Of a DNA stretch of 64,000 bases, positions 1 to 8,476 are shown in pieces. The DNA lies in contig NZ_JAINVF010000006.1 in NCBI RefSeq assembly GCF_020400585.1, forward strand, positions 248,001 through 312,000. The letters run 5' to 3'. Within the stretch, counting starts at the first letter, position 1, and each line of letters starts with the position of its first letter. Position numbers and translations under genes: made by a program. A model generated the notes under the pieces. It was not told the DNA's origin, did not search any database, and saw only the letters and a program-made list of their open reading frames with translations. This DNA comes from Streptomyces sp. NK08204. Its GTDB lineage: Bacteria; Actinomycetota; Actinomycetes; Streptomycetales; Streptomycetaceae.

Positions 1-1
1 C

Positions 2-2707
2 AAGTACGACCTGGTGTTCGGGCCCGACCCCTCCACCCACTCCCGGTGCCTGATCGGCGGCAACATCGGGAACAACTCCTGCGGTATCCACTCGGTGCAG
101 TCACAGCTGTACGGGCCCGGCCCGCGCACCAGCGACAACGTGCACGCCCTGGAGATCGTCACCTACGACGGCGCCCGCTTCTGGGTGGGGGTGAACGAGG
201 AGGAGCACCTCGACGCCATCATCGCCGCAGGCGGCCGCAAGGGCGAGATCTACGCGGCGCTGCGGGACCTGCGCGACAAGTACGCCGACGTCATCCGGGC
301 CGGATTCCGCCCGGCCGAACAGGTGCCGCGCCGGGTCTCCGGATACAACCTGGACGAACTCCTGCCCGAACGCGGCTTCAACGTCGCCCGCGCCCTGGTC
401 GGCACCGAGAGCACCTGCGCCACCGCCCTGCAGGCCGTCCTGATGCTCACCCCCGCCCTCCTGCAACGCACCACCGTCGTGGTGGAGTACGACGACCTCG
501 GCGACGCCGCCGAGCACTGCGAGGAGATCGTGCGGCGCTTCAAGCCGATCGGCCTGGAGGCACTGGACGACGAGCTCATCCGCGACCAGAAGCTGCAGAA
601 CATGAACACGGCGAACATCCAGGAGCTGCCGCGGCCCACGGGTGGCGCCTGGCTCGTGGTGCAGTTCGGCGCGGACAGCGCGGAGGAGTCCGTGACGCAG
701 GCCCACGCCTTCGCCGACTGGCTCACCGGCGCCAAGGGCTACGCACGGGACCGCGTCAAGATCGTCAAGGGTCAGCAGGAGGGCGGCGACAGCGAACACC
801 TCTGGGCGATCCGGGAGAGCGGTCTCGGCTCGACCGCGTTCCCGCCCGACGGCAAGGACCACTGGCCCGGCTGGGAGGACTCAGCGGTCCCGCCGGACCG
901 GATCGGCGAGTACGTGCGGGAGCTGCGCAAGGTCATGGACCGGCACGGCATCACCGGCGCCATGTACGGCCACTTCGGCCAGGGGTGCATCCACAGCCGG
1001 CTCAGCTTCGACCTGCGCACCGCCGACGGCATCGCCACCTACCGGGCGTTCCTGGAGGACGCCGCCGACCTGTGCGTGTCCCTGGGCGGCTCGGTCTCCG
1101 GCGAACACGGCGACGGCCAGCAGCGCGCCGAACTGCTGGAGAAACAGTTCGGACCCGAACTCCTCCAGGCCATGCGGGATTTCAAGGCCATCTGGGACCC
1201 GCAGTGGAAGATGAACCCGGGCAAGGTCGTCGACGCCTACCGCCTGGACGAGAACCTCAAGCTCGGCACCGACTACAACCCGCCGCGGCACCCGCTGAAG
1301 TTCGCCTACACGGAGGACGGCGGCGACTTCGCCCACGCCACCCTGCGCTGCGTCGGCATCGGCAAGTGCCGGGTTCCGCAGGCCGAGACGACGATGTGCC
1401 CCAGCTACCAGGTCACCCGAGAGGAGAAGCACACCACCCGCGGCCGGGCCCGTCTGCTGTACGAGATGCTGAGGGGCGACGTCCTCACCGACGGCTGGCA
1501 GTCCAAGGAGGTGTACGACGCCCTCGACCTGTGCCTGGCCTGCAAGGGCTGCACCAACGACTGCCCCGTCAGTGTGGACATGCCCACCTACAAGGCCGAG
1601 TTCCTGTACCACCACTACAAGTCGCCGCGCCGATGGCGCCCCCGGTACGCCTACGCCTTCGGCTTCATCGACCAGGTGGCCAGGATCGCCTCCCGCGTCC
1701 CCGAACTCGCCAACCTCGCCACCCACACGCCCGGCCTCGCCCGGATCGCCAAGCTCGTGGCAGGCATCGACCCGCGCCGCCCGCTGCCGCGCTTCGCACC
1801 CATGACCCTCCAGGAGTGGTTCGTCCGTCGCGGTGGCACCACCAACCCGAACGGTCGCCCGGTCGTGCTGTTCCCGGACACCTTCAACAACCACTTCCAC
1901 ACGAACGTCGGTGTCGCGTGTGTCGAGGCGATCGAGGCCGCCGGCTGGCAGGTCGTCATGCCCGAGCAGCACATCTGCTGCGGCCGGCCGCTGTACGACT
2001 ACGGTTTCCTCGACGCCGCGGAGCGCTACCTCCACCGCGTCCTGGACACCCTGCGCCCCCATCTGCGGGCCGGCACGCCCATCGTCGGCATGGAACCGAG
2101 CTGTCTGGCGGTCTTCAAGGACGAGCTGCCCAAACTGCTCCCGCACGACGACGACGCCGCACGGCTGACCAAGAACGCCTACCACTTCCCGGAGTTCTTC
2201 CGGGCCTTCGGCATCGACCCGCCAGAGCTCGACGGCACGGCTCTGCTCTGGGGCCACTGCCACCACCGCGCCACCGGCGGCATGAGCCCCGAGCAGCAAC
2301 TGCTGGAGCAGATGGGGCTCGAGGTGAACAACCTCCAGGGCGGCTGCTGCGGCCTCGCCGGGTCCTGGGGCTTCGAGTCCGGCAAGTACGAGATCTCCAT
2401 GGCCTGCGGCGAACAGGCTCTCCTGCCCGCCGTACGGGACGCCGCCGACGACTGCCTGGTGGTGGCCGACGGCTTCTCCTGCAAGACCCAGATCACGGAC
2501 GCCGGCACCGGGCGGCGTGCCCTGCACGTGGCCGAGGTGATGAAGCTGGCCCGCGACAAGGGCAGGGACGCGGCGACCGGGCTGCCCGAACGCGGTGCCG
2601 CCGCCACGCCGAAACCTCCGCTGCCCGAACGGCTGCTCAGGGTGGCGGCCGTCACCGCCGTGGGCGCGGCGCTGACCGCGGCGGGGATCAGGATCGCCCG
2701 TCGGTGA
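2..2707 (+). CDS. FAD-binding / Fe-S oxidoreductase (GlcD-GlcF-type fusion), 5' end missing
   Basis: Two-part dehydrogenase of the glycolate / D-lactate / D-2-hydroxyglutarate oxidase type. The reading frame is open from base 2, so the true start lies upstream of the window. The N-terminal part has the FAD-binding PCMH signature (GGNIGNNSCG) and the FAD-oxidase C-terminal domain (VSGEHGDGQ near base 1100). A ferredoxin-like segment follows, with cysteines in CVGIGKC (about 1350) and CLACKGCTNDC (about 1530). Two CCG domains carry CCGRPLYDYG (about 1977) and GGCCGLAGSWG (about 2341). The last 40 residues are Ala-rich and may be a membrane anchor. The family oxidises 2-hydroxyacids and passes electrons to a quinone or another acceptor; the substrate cannot be read here. 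Confidence 0.93.
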   Translation, partial: KYDLVFGPDPSTHSRCLIGGNIGNNSCGIHSVQSQLYGPGPRTSDNVHALEIVTYDGARFWVGVNEEEHLDAIIAAGGRKGEIYAALRDLRDKYADVIRAGFRPAEQVPRRVSGYNLDELLPERGFNVARALVGTESTCATALQAVLMLTPALLQRTTVVVEYDDLGDAAEHCEEIVRRFKPIGLEALDDELIRDQKLQNMNTANIQELPRPTGGAWLVVQFGADSAEESVTQAHAFADWLTGAKGYARDRVKIVKGQQEGGDSEHLWAIRESGLGSTAFPPDGKDHWPGWEDSAVPPDRIGEYVRELRKVMDRHGITGAMYGHFGQGCIHSRLSFDLRTADGIATYRAFLEDAADLCVSLGGSVSGEHGDGQQRAELLEKQFGPELLQAMRDFKAIWDPQWKMNPGKVVDAYRLDENLKLGTDYNPPRHPLKFAYTEDGGDFAHATLRCVGIGKCRVPQAETTMCPSYQVTREEKHTTRGRARLLYEMLRGDVLTDGWQSKEVYDALDLCLACKGCTNDCPVSVDMPTYKAEFLYHHYKSPRRWRPRYAYAFGFIDQVARIASRVPELANLATHTPGLARIAKLVAGIDPRRPLPRFAPMTLQEWFVRRGGTTNPNGRPVVLFPDTFNNHFHTNVGVACVEAIEAAGWQVVMPEQHICCGRPLYDYGFLDAAERYLHRVLDTLRPHLRAGTPIVGMEPSCLAVFKDELPKLLPHDDDAARLTKNAYHFPEFFRAFGIDPPELDGTALLWGHCHHRATGGMSPEQQLLEQMGLEVNNLQGGCCGLAGSWGFESGKYEISMACGEQALLPAVRDAADDCLVVADGFSCKTQITDAGTGRRALHVAEVMKLARDKGRDAATGLPERGAAATPKPPLPERLLRVAAVTAVGAALTAAGIRIARR

Positions 2708-2815
2708 GGGCCGTGCGTCCCTGAGTGCCGCTGAAGGCAGTGATCGCGGCGTCCGTCACCTCGGGGCCCGGCTCGGTCGAGCAGCGCAGGTCCGGCGCGC
2801 AGGCCGAGCGGGCGC

Positions 2816-3820
2816 TCAGGGTCGGCCTGCCGACCCCGCGGTGGGAGGCCGTCCGGCGGACGCCTCCCACCGGACCGCACCCGTATCCGGCTCCGCACGC
2901 GGTGATCCCTGGCACGGCCGGAGCGGCGGCACCTGTCGTGGGCCGGGCGCAAGTCGTTCTTGTCCGGCGGTGACGGTCTGACGGCGATCCGGCACCCCTC
3001 CCGCCGGCCCCGTCGAGCCGGCCTGGAGAGCTCGGCCCAGCCGCCGACAGCAGTGCGCCACGACGCGGGACACCTGGCCCTGCGAGAGACCGACGGCAGC
3101 GGCGATCTGCTGCTGGCTCTGCTCCTGGTAGAAACGCAGATGCAGAATGCGCCGCTCCAGTGCGGTGAGCCGTCGCACGGCCGAGGCCAGCGTCATCACG
3201 TCGACCACATGGTCGACACCCCGGTGCTCGAGGCCGGTCCCGCACACTGCCGTGTGCGCCTCTCGGCCGATGGCCGGCGCATCCAGTGAGACAGGGCGGC
3301 ACTCCCGCAACGCACGGAGCGTGGCCGACACCAGGGCGGTCTCCATCCCGAGGTGCGCTGCGATCTTCTCCGCGCCCGGCGCTACGCCCCCGTACCGCTG
3401 CTCCAGTTCCTCCAGGGCCTGGAGGACCGGCCCGCACGCCTCCTGAAGCGGCCGTGGCAGCCGGATCACCGGTACCCGGTCGCGCAGATGCCGTCTGACC
3501 TCACCGACGACGGTGGGAAGCGCGTAGGAGAGGAACGCGTGTCCACGGGAGGGGACGAATCCGTCGACCGCCCGCACAAGGCCCAGCGAGGCGACCTGCA
3601 CCAGGTCCTCGAACTGCTCGCCGTGTCCTTGGAAGCGGCGCGCCACACGCCGCGCCAGCGGGAGCAGGGCCAGGATCGCCGCGTCCCGCAGGGCCTGGCG
3701 CCGAGGACCCGGTGGACACGCCGCGAGGTCGCGCATCGTCGCGTCCATCCAGGCGGAGGAGTGATCGGCCGCGAGGACGCGGTCGGGATGCTCCGGCCCG
3801 GGATCGGTGTGCGTGTGCAT
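2816..3820 (-). CDS. RNA polymerase sigma factor, SigB/SigF/SigG-like
   Basis: Group 3 sigma-70 factor. Region 2 (EDLVQVASLGLVRAVDGF), region 3, and a region 4 helix-turn-helix (QSQQQIAAAVGLSQGQVSR) occur in order. The ATG at 3820 (MHTHTDPGPEHP) is preferred over an upstream GTG at 3976 because it gives a normal N-terminus and has a purine-rich stretch before it. After region 4 there is an unusual tail of about 70 Pro/Gly/Arg-rich residues that is not part of the family core. In Streptomyces such factors serve stress and sporulation programmes and are held by RsbW-like anti-sigma factors; none is adjacent, although an RsbW-like kinase lies at 56725. Confident of family, not of orthology. Confidence 0.88.
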   Translation of the reverse strand: MHTHTDPGPEHPDRVLAADHSSAWMDATMRDLAACPPGPRRQALRDAAILALLPLARRVARRFQGHGEQFEDLVQVASLGLVRAVDGFVPSRGHAFLSYALPTVVGEVRRHLRDRVPVIRLPRPLQEACGPVLQALEELEQRYGGVAPGAEKIAAHLGMETALVSATLRALRECRPVSLDAPAIGREAHTAVCGTGLEHRGVDHVVDVMTLASAVRRLTALERRILHLRFYQEQSQQQIAAAVGLSQGQVSRVVAHCCRRLGRALQAGSTGPAGGVPDRRQTVTAGQERLAPGPRQVPPLRPCQGSPRAEPDTGAVRWEASAGRPPTAGSAGRP

Positions 3821-4199
3821 GGGCTCTCTGCTGAGTCCTTGGCGCGGGCGAGGCACCCGCACCTGTGGGCGCTCGTCGGGAACTCGGTTTCCGGGCCGTG
3901 AGAGGGAGATGCCTCTGGGGTGAGCGCATGGAACCGGCCTTCGGGACCCGTTTTCTGGAGTCGTGTTCTTCGTCACCGGTCACGGGCACCGTGAAACGAG
4001 CTTCACCCGGTCGGCCCGCGCCCGGTCGGCCGCACCGGCCAAACGGGTCAGGTTCCGCTCGTGTCAGCAGAGTCAGTCCCCCAGCGGTCTGCACTGCGGT
4101 CGCACGCGCGTCCCGTCAGCCGTGGCCATTCATCTTCATCGGCACAGTGCAGCTCTCGGCGCAACAGGGCTCGGGACTCCGGCGCGGTAGAAAGGACGT

Positions 4200-4733
4200 A
4201 TGGCGCAGATGGAGACCCCGGCGGGGGGCCTGGACGATGTCGACGCGGTCACTCGAGCGGTGCTGACCGCCTCCCGGTTGCTGGTGGCGGTCTCCGCCCG
4301 CTCGCTCGCCGAGGTCGAGGAGCGGGTCACCCTGGCTCAGTTCAGGATGCTGGTCGTGCTGGCCGGCCGGGGTGCCACCAAGCTCGTCGCCCTGGCCGAA
4401 CTGCTGCACGTGGCGCCCTCGACGGCGATGCGCATGGTGGACCGGTTGATCACTGCCGGACTGGCGGACCGGCAGCCCAATCCTGGAAACCGCCGGGAGA
4501 CCTTGCTTCAGCTCACCGAGGAAGGGCGGCGGACGGTGGAGGCGGTGACCGCCCGGCGCCGTGCCGAGATCGCCGCCATTGTGCAGCGGCTGCGACCGGC
4601 ACAGCGATGGGCGCTCGTCGAGGCCCTCGACGCGTTCAACGAGGTGGGCGGGGAGCCGCCCGTTTCCGAGGGTGGCGGGGAGCCGCATCCGCTCGGCTGG
4701 GACATGGACCCCTCGGTGGGGCGGGAGGCGTGA
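4200..4733 (+). CDS. MarR-family transcriptional regulator
   Basis: 177-residue winged-helix regulator. The core has the MarR layout: a dimerisation helix, then LAELLHVAPSTAMRMVDRL as the recognition region, then the wing around NPGNRRETLLQLTEEG. The ATG at 4200 follows AAAGGA at a good distance. The C-terminal 25 residues are a loose Gly/Pro/Glu tail. The next gene (membrane protein, 4834) is codirectional 100 bases downstream, with a perfect 13-base palindrome at 4788-4800 between them. This makes the membrane protein a plausible target. Ligand unknown. Confidence 0.93.
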   Translation: MAQMETPAGGLDDVDAVTRAVLTASRLLVAVSARSLAEVEERVTLAQFRMLVVLAGRGATKLVALAELLHVAPSTAMRMVDRLITAGLADRQPNPGNRRETLLQLTEEGRRTVEAVTARRRAEIAAIVQRLRPAQRWALVEALDAFNEVGGEPPVSEGGGEPHPLGWDMDPSVGREA

Positions 4734-4787
4734 CCCAGGCTGGTCGGACGGCTCGCCGCGTCGGCTCTTCCTGCACCGCCAGCTATT

Positions 4788-4800
4788 TTGCATAATGCAA
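4788..4800. promoter_or_regulatory. Perfect palindrome, candidate MarR operator
   Basis: TTGCATAATGCAA is a perfect 6-1-6 palindrome, 33 bases before the start of the membrane-protein gene and AT-rich against a GC-rich background. Its length and symmetry suit a MarR dimer, and the regulator gene ends 54 bases upstream. The CATAAT inside it could also serve as a -10 box, so binding would block the promoter directly. Confidence 0.55.
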
Positions 4801-4833
4801 GCGTAGGGTGAGGGACGGCAGGGGGATACGCGC

Positions 4834-5559
4834 ATGGGCCGACGGTGTGGCCGCCCGCCCCGTGTCGAGTCCCATGTGGTGGCCCATCTGCGCGCCACGG
4901 TATGGGGGCCGGCGGAATTCGCCGGATTCCCGCCCCGGGGACTCGTTGCGCAGGGGATCTTCGTAGCGGTCCTCGGTCTGACGGCCATCCTCGGGACCAC
5001 GCTCGCGGGGGCGTCGACGGGAGTGCCCGCGCTGGCCGACGGTGAGGCCGGGCTCGCCTGTGCGGTCGCGCTCACCCTCTGTCTGCTGCTGGCTCGGGCG
5101 GGTCGCGCGTTGGTCGGCACGGTGGCAGTGCTGGGTGTCTGCCTCGCCCTGCGGGCACCCCAGGCCGCTGCGGGTGTCGTTCTCGCGGAGCGGGGCCGGG
5201 AGGAACCGGTTGTGGTCACCTCCGTCCGGGACAGCGGGGCGACCGGGGCTGCAGGCGGCCGTTACGTCTGTTCGGTCGTGGACTTTGACGGTGTACCGCT
5301 CAAGACCCCCATCTGGCGCGGCTGCGGCGAGAAGACCCGGCCGGGGGACGCGCTGGCCGTCGTCTACGACCCGCGGGGAAGGGTGCCGCCGCGGGGCGTC
5401 GGGCCGGGTGGCGGAGTGTTCGGGGCGGTGCGCGGTCTCGTTCCCTGGGCGGCCGTGTTCAGTGCCGTGTGTGTCGTCACCGTGGTCCGCTCCTACCGGC
5501 TGTCGGCCCCGGCGCCGGCGCGTGACGGGCACCAGGCCGCCGCCGGAGAAGGCCACTGA
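4834..5559 (+). CDS. Predicted membrane protein, unknown function
   Basis: 241 residues. Hydrophobic segments lie at about residues 38-60, 70-88 and 92-112, and another near 200-218. A soluble stretch between the last two contains YVCSVVDFDG and IWRGCGEKTRPGD. The two cysteines may form a disulfide if this loop is extracytoplasmic. A G-rich AGGGGGAT stretch precedes the ATG. I do not recognise the family. Its position behind a MarR gene and a palindrome suggests a regulated membrane or stress function, which is inference. Confidence 0.75.
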   Translation: MGRRCGRPPRVESHVVAHLRATVWGPAEFAGFPPRGLVAQGIFVAVLGLTAILGTTLAGASTGVPALADGEAGLACAVALTLCLLLARAGRALVGTVAVLGVCLALRAPQAAAGVVLAERGREEPVVVTSVRDSGATGAAGGRYVCSVVDFDGVPLKTPIWRGCGEKTRPGDALAVVYDPRGRVPPRGVGPGGGVFGAVRGLVPWAAVFSAVCVVTVVRSYRLSAPAPARDGHQAAAGEGH

Positions 5560-5603
5560 CCAGCGGTCGGATCCTCCGACAGGGACGAACCCGTTGCACG
5601 CCT

Positions 5604-5885
5604 GCTCCGGCGGAGCTGCGGCGGCGCGGCCAGGAGGTGCGCGAGCACGGCGCGCTACTGCCTCGGGCCGACCCGCAGTGGACGGCCTGCTCGGAGGCGG
5701 CGGCCCGGGGCGTGGCCGACGGCGTGGCCGACCAGGCGGTCGTGTCCTGCGGGACCGGGACGGGCGCCGCCATCGCCGCCGACAAGATCCCGGGGGTACG
5801 GGCGGCGGTGTGCGCCCCTGCGGGGCGGACGGCGCACGCCGCTGGAACGAAGCAGATTCTCGCCGCGGTGTGTGCGGGTGAGCCG
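5604..5885 (+). pseudogene. Remnant of RpiB/LacAB-type sugar-phosphate isomerase
   Basis: One frame carries a recognisable piece of the RpiB family: ELRRRGQEVREHGAL, then ADQAVVSCGTGTGAAIAADK, then IPGVRAAVC. This matches the family pattern in which a conserved cysteine precedes GTGxGxxIAANK and PGxRAA. The N-terminal Rossmann strand (IALGxDHAG) is missing and no start with a ribosome site is visible. Downstream the frame runs on into unrelated sequence. I infer a gene truncated at both ends. The catalytic Cys/GTG segment is intact, so decay may be fairly recent. Confidence 0.6.
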
Positions 5886-6037
5886 AGCGAGACCGCGAGA
5901 ACATGGCCCGCGCCGGCCGCCTGGACGCCGCCGGGAAACGTTCCCAGGGCGCCGCCGGAGGCCGGCGCGGGCCGGTGCCGTGTTCGGGCGGACTCTGCCG
6001 GTTTTCTCGGGAGGGGTGTGTCCGGCAGGGCGCAGGT

Positions 6038-6412
6038 TCAGTGGGCGCCCAGTCCGCCGCCGCCGAACGAGCCGCTCGATCCCTTGCTCCAGCGCGGACG
6101 TTCCTTGCTGGCGCTCGGCTTGGTGTCGACGTTGCCCAGCTCGTAGGGCGTCAGCGGGCGACCGCCCTTGGGGACCTCGGGAACCTCCAGGGATTCCCTG
6201 TTCTCCCGGACCTCTCGCACCGCGCCCTCGGGCGGCAGGTGCGGTTGCTCCTCGGGGCGAGGCCGGGGTGGCTCGCGGTACTTGATCCTGGCGTTCATCC
6301 AGTACCCGCCGGCCAGGAGCGCCAGCACGGCTGCGGCCACCACGAAGAGCCCGAGACTCATCAGGCCGCTGGGCGCGGCCAGCGGCATCGTTGCGGTACT
6401 CATGGAACTCAT
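6038..6412 (-). CDS. DUF6479-like small membrane protein
   Basis: 124 residues: a short N-terminus, one hydrophobic helix (about residues 17-38, LMSLGLFVVAAAVLALLAGG), then a charged Pro/Glu/Arg-rich cytoplasmic tail with PEEQPHLPPEG, VPEVPKGGRPLTPYELGN and a Gly/Ser C-terminus. This layout is familiar from DUF6479 proteins of Streptomyces, whose function is unknown. The ATG at 6412 is used; a second ATG at 6403 is equally possible because neither has a clear ribosome site. Confidence 0.75.
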   Translation of the reverse strand: MSSMSTATMPLAAPSGLMSLGLFVVAAAVLALLAGGYWMNARIKYREPPRPRPEEQPHLPPEGAVREVRENRESLEVPEVPKGGRPLTPYELGNVDTKPSASKERPRWSKGSSGSFGGGGLGAH

Positions 6413-6553
6413 AGAACAGGAATACCCCGCCTATAACGGGATGAACCGGACACCATGGGTGGTCGGTCGGCCACGTACGGCGACCCGCGTGCCCGTACAA
6501 AGACCGGCACGGTACGGGTGTTTGGCACTGCACACCCCGGCTACCCATAGGGT

Positions 6554-6928
6554 GTGTCCCGGCCGGCATCGCAAGAGCAGCTCTACCGGTTCCTCGAGGA
6601 CCGATTCGCCTGTGCCCAGGCGTGCACGGAGTGCGCCCGGGCTTGTGCCGTGCGCGCGGGTCTGCTCGATCCGGACGGCACCGAGCGCCAGGAGCGCGTA
6701 CGCCGCCTCGGCGTCATGTGTGCCGAGGTGTGCGACGCCACCTGCCATGTCCTCGGCGAGCAGAACTGGCAGGACGAGGAGCAGATCCGGGTCAGGCTGG
6801 AGTGGTGCCGCTCGGTCTGCCTCGAATGCGCCGGCGCCTTCGACGGCCAGGCCGGCGCCGAATCGGCCGCGGCGGCGTGCCGGACATGCGCCGACGCCTG
6901 CTCGTCCTTCCTGGAGAGCCTCGACTGA
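6554..6928 (+). CDS. Cysteine-rich four-helix-bundle protein (DUF326-like)
   Basis: 124 residues with regularly spaced cysteines on predicted helices: CAQACTECARAC, CAEVCDATCHVL, CRSVCLECAG, CRTCADAC. This is the signature of the small DUF326 / copper-binding four-helix-bundle family, proposed to store or sequester Cu(I) through Cys thiolates lining the bundle. The start is GTG at 6554 with weak ribosome-site evidence. No copper pump or chaperone is adjacent, so the metal assignment rests on family knowledge only. Confidence 0.85.
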   Translation: MSRPASQEQLYRFLEDRFACAQACTECARACAVRAGLLDPDGTERQERVRRLGVMCAEVCDATCHVLGEQNWQDEEQIRVRLEWCRSVCLECAGAFDGQAGAESAAAACRTCADACSSFLESLD

Positions 6929-6999
6929 GCCGGCCCGGACATGCATGGCCGTTCCGGGTCCGCCTGAGCAGGCCCCGCCCGGTATGCCGCCCCGCCCGC

Positions 7000-7562
7000 G
7001 CACAAGCGCTTCACCGCGACACCGTCCGCCGCCTCGGCGCGGACGGCCGGCTCGGCGTGGGCTGGGCGAAGCAGTACGGGGGCGCGGACGGACCATGATG
7101 GAGCAGTTCGTCTTCTCCGACGAGGCCGCCCAGGCAAGAAGGCCTCCTGCCGAAGGCCCTCTCCGGCGGGATGACTTCGCGATCGACTTCGCCATCGGCT
7201 CCAGCGAGCACGGCGACGAGTACGCCGTCAACGGCCAGAAGATCTGGCACCCGGCTCGACACCTTGAAGCTCCTCAACTGGCGGATGGCGCGCGCCGGTC
7301 AGGAGGGCACCCTCACCCCCGCAGGACACCTCGGCCGTCAAGGCCTACGGCTCCGGGGCCCGGCGGGACACCTACGCCTGGCTCGTGGAGATCGTCGCCG
7401 CCGGGAGCCCGCTCGAGGAGGGCTCGGCGGGCGCCGTCCTGTACGGCGAACTCGAGCGCGGCGACCGCTCGGCGGTGCTGTACCTTCGGCGGAGGCGGCA
7501 ACGAGATCCGGCGAGAGATCATCGCCTGGATCGGACTGGGAATGCCGCGGGTGCGGCGTTAG
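7000..7562 (+). pseudogene. Decayed acyl-CoA dehydrogenase
   Basis: Pieces of one acyl-CoA dehydrogenase occur in the right order but in different frames. ADGRLGVGWAKQYGG (about 7040-7090) is followed by EQFVFSDEA and DEYAVNGQKIW (to about 7250). A frame change leads to TLKLLNWRMARAGQEG (7260-7315), another to AVKAYGSGARRD and the SPLEEGSAGAVLYGELERG stretch (7340-7480), and a last one to NEIRREIIAWIGLGMPR (7499-7555). The middle third of the enzyme is deleted. At least three frameshifts plus a large deletion rule out function. It lies directly upstream of the DUF2236 gene. Confidence 0.85.
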
Positions 7563-7571
7563 CCTGCGGGC

Positions 7572-8414
7572 ATGAGCGACCCTGGGCTCTTCACCCCGAG
7601 ATCCGTGACCTGGCACTTACATGCCGACCCCATGATGTGGGTCGCAGGCATACGCGCGCTCTACCTCCAGGCCCTGCATCCGCGCGCGGTGCGGGGAGTC
7701 ATGCAGAACTCCGACTTCTGGCGCGACGCCTGGGGAAGGCTCATGCGCACGGCCGGCTTCGTGGGCACGACGACGTACGGGACGACGGAGGCCGCCGAGC
7801 GGATCGGTGCCCGGGTCCGGAAGATCCACACCAAGCTGTCGGCGACGGATCCCGACACCGGTGAGCGGTACGGTGTCGACGAACCAGCCCTGCTGCTGTG
7901 GGTGCACTGCGCGGAGATCGACTCCTACCTGCACGTCGTGCGCCGCTCCGGCTTCCCGCTAGGCGACGCCCAGGCCGACCGGTACATCGCCGAACACCGC
8001 GTCAGCGCACGGCTGGTGGGCCTCGACCCGGAGGCCGTCCCGGGCGACCAGGCCGAGATGGAGGCCTATTTCGAGAAGGTGCGCCCGGAACTGACCGCCG
8101 GTCAGGAGGCCCAGACGGTGGACGACTTCCTGCAACGCCCGCCGACCCACCCCCTGCTCGTACCGGCCCGCGAGGCGCTCTGGCGGCACGTGGCGAACCT
8201 GGCGTACTCCTCTCTGCCGCCGTACGCCCATGAGCTGTACGGCAGACCGGCCCCCGCACCCGCCGTCGTCACCCGTCGGCTGCGGACGACCGGCGCACTG
8301 CTGCGTGCCGTCCCGGCACGGCTGCGCTGGCAGCTGCCGCCCAAGCACATCCTGACCGCGATGGCCAGGCTCGGCCCGGCTGCGCGACCGGCACCGCACA
8401 AGGCCGGCCGGTAG
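7572..8414 (+). CDS. Oxygenase MpaB-family protein (DUF2236)
   Basis: 280 residues. It matches the DUF2236 / MpaB / latex-clearing-protein fold: an N-terminal HLHADPMMWVAGIRALYLQALHP-type segment, then RLMRTAGFVGTTTYGTTEAA, then LLLWVHCAEIDSYL, whose histidines are candidate heme or metal ligands. Family members are b-type heme oxygenases acting on rubber-like or mycophenolic-acid intermediates, but most actinobacterial copies have unknown substrates. The gene contains a TTA leucine codon at 7617-7619, so translation may depend on the bldA tRNA. Start ATG at 7572. Confidence 0.88.
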   Translation: MSDPGLFTPRSVTWHLHADPMMWVAGIRALYLQALHPRAVRGVMQNSDFWRDAWGRLMRTAGFVGTTTYGTTEAAERIGARVRKIHTKLSATDPDTGERYGVDEPALLLWVHCAEIDSYLHVVRRSGFPLGDAQADRYIAEHRVSARLVGLDPEAVPGDQAEMEAYFEKVRPELTAGQEAQTVDDFLQRPPTHPLLVPAREALWRHVANLAYSSLPPYAHELYGRPAPAPAVVTRRLRTTGALLRAVPARLRWQLPPKHILTAMARLGPAARPAPHKAGR

Positions 8415-8476
8415 GCCCCGACAGGGGACCGGTCCGGCCTCTGGCCGAGGCGGATCACCGCGTGTTACGAAGAACC

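Noticed and set aside
881..2527. 548-residue open frame antisense to the FAD/Fe-S dehydrogenase
   Set aside because: Val/Gly/Ala-rich mirror of a GC-biased gene; no family motif, and the sense frame has clear domains.
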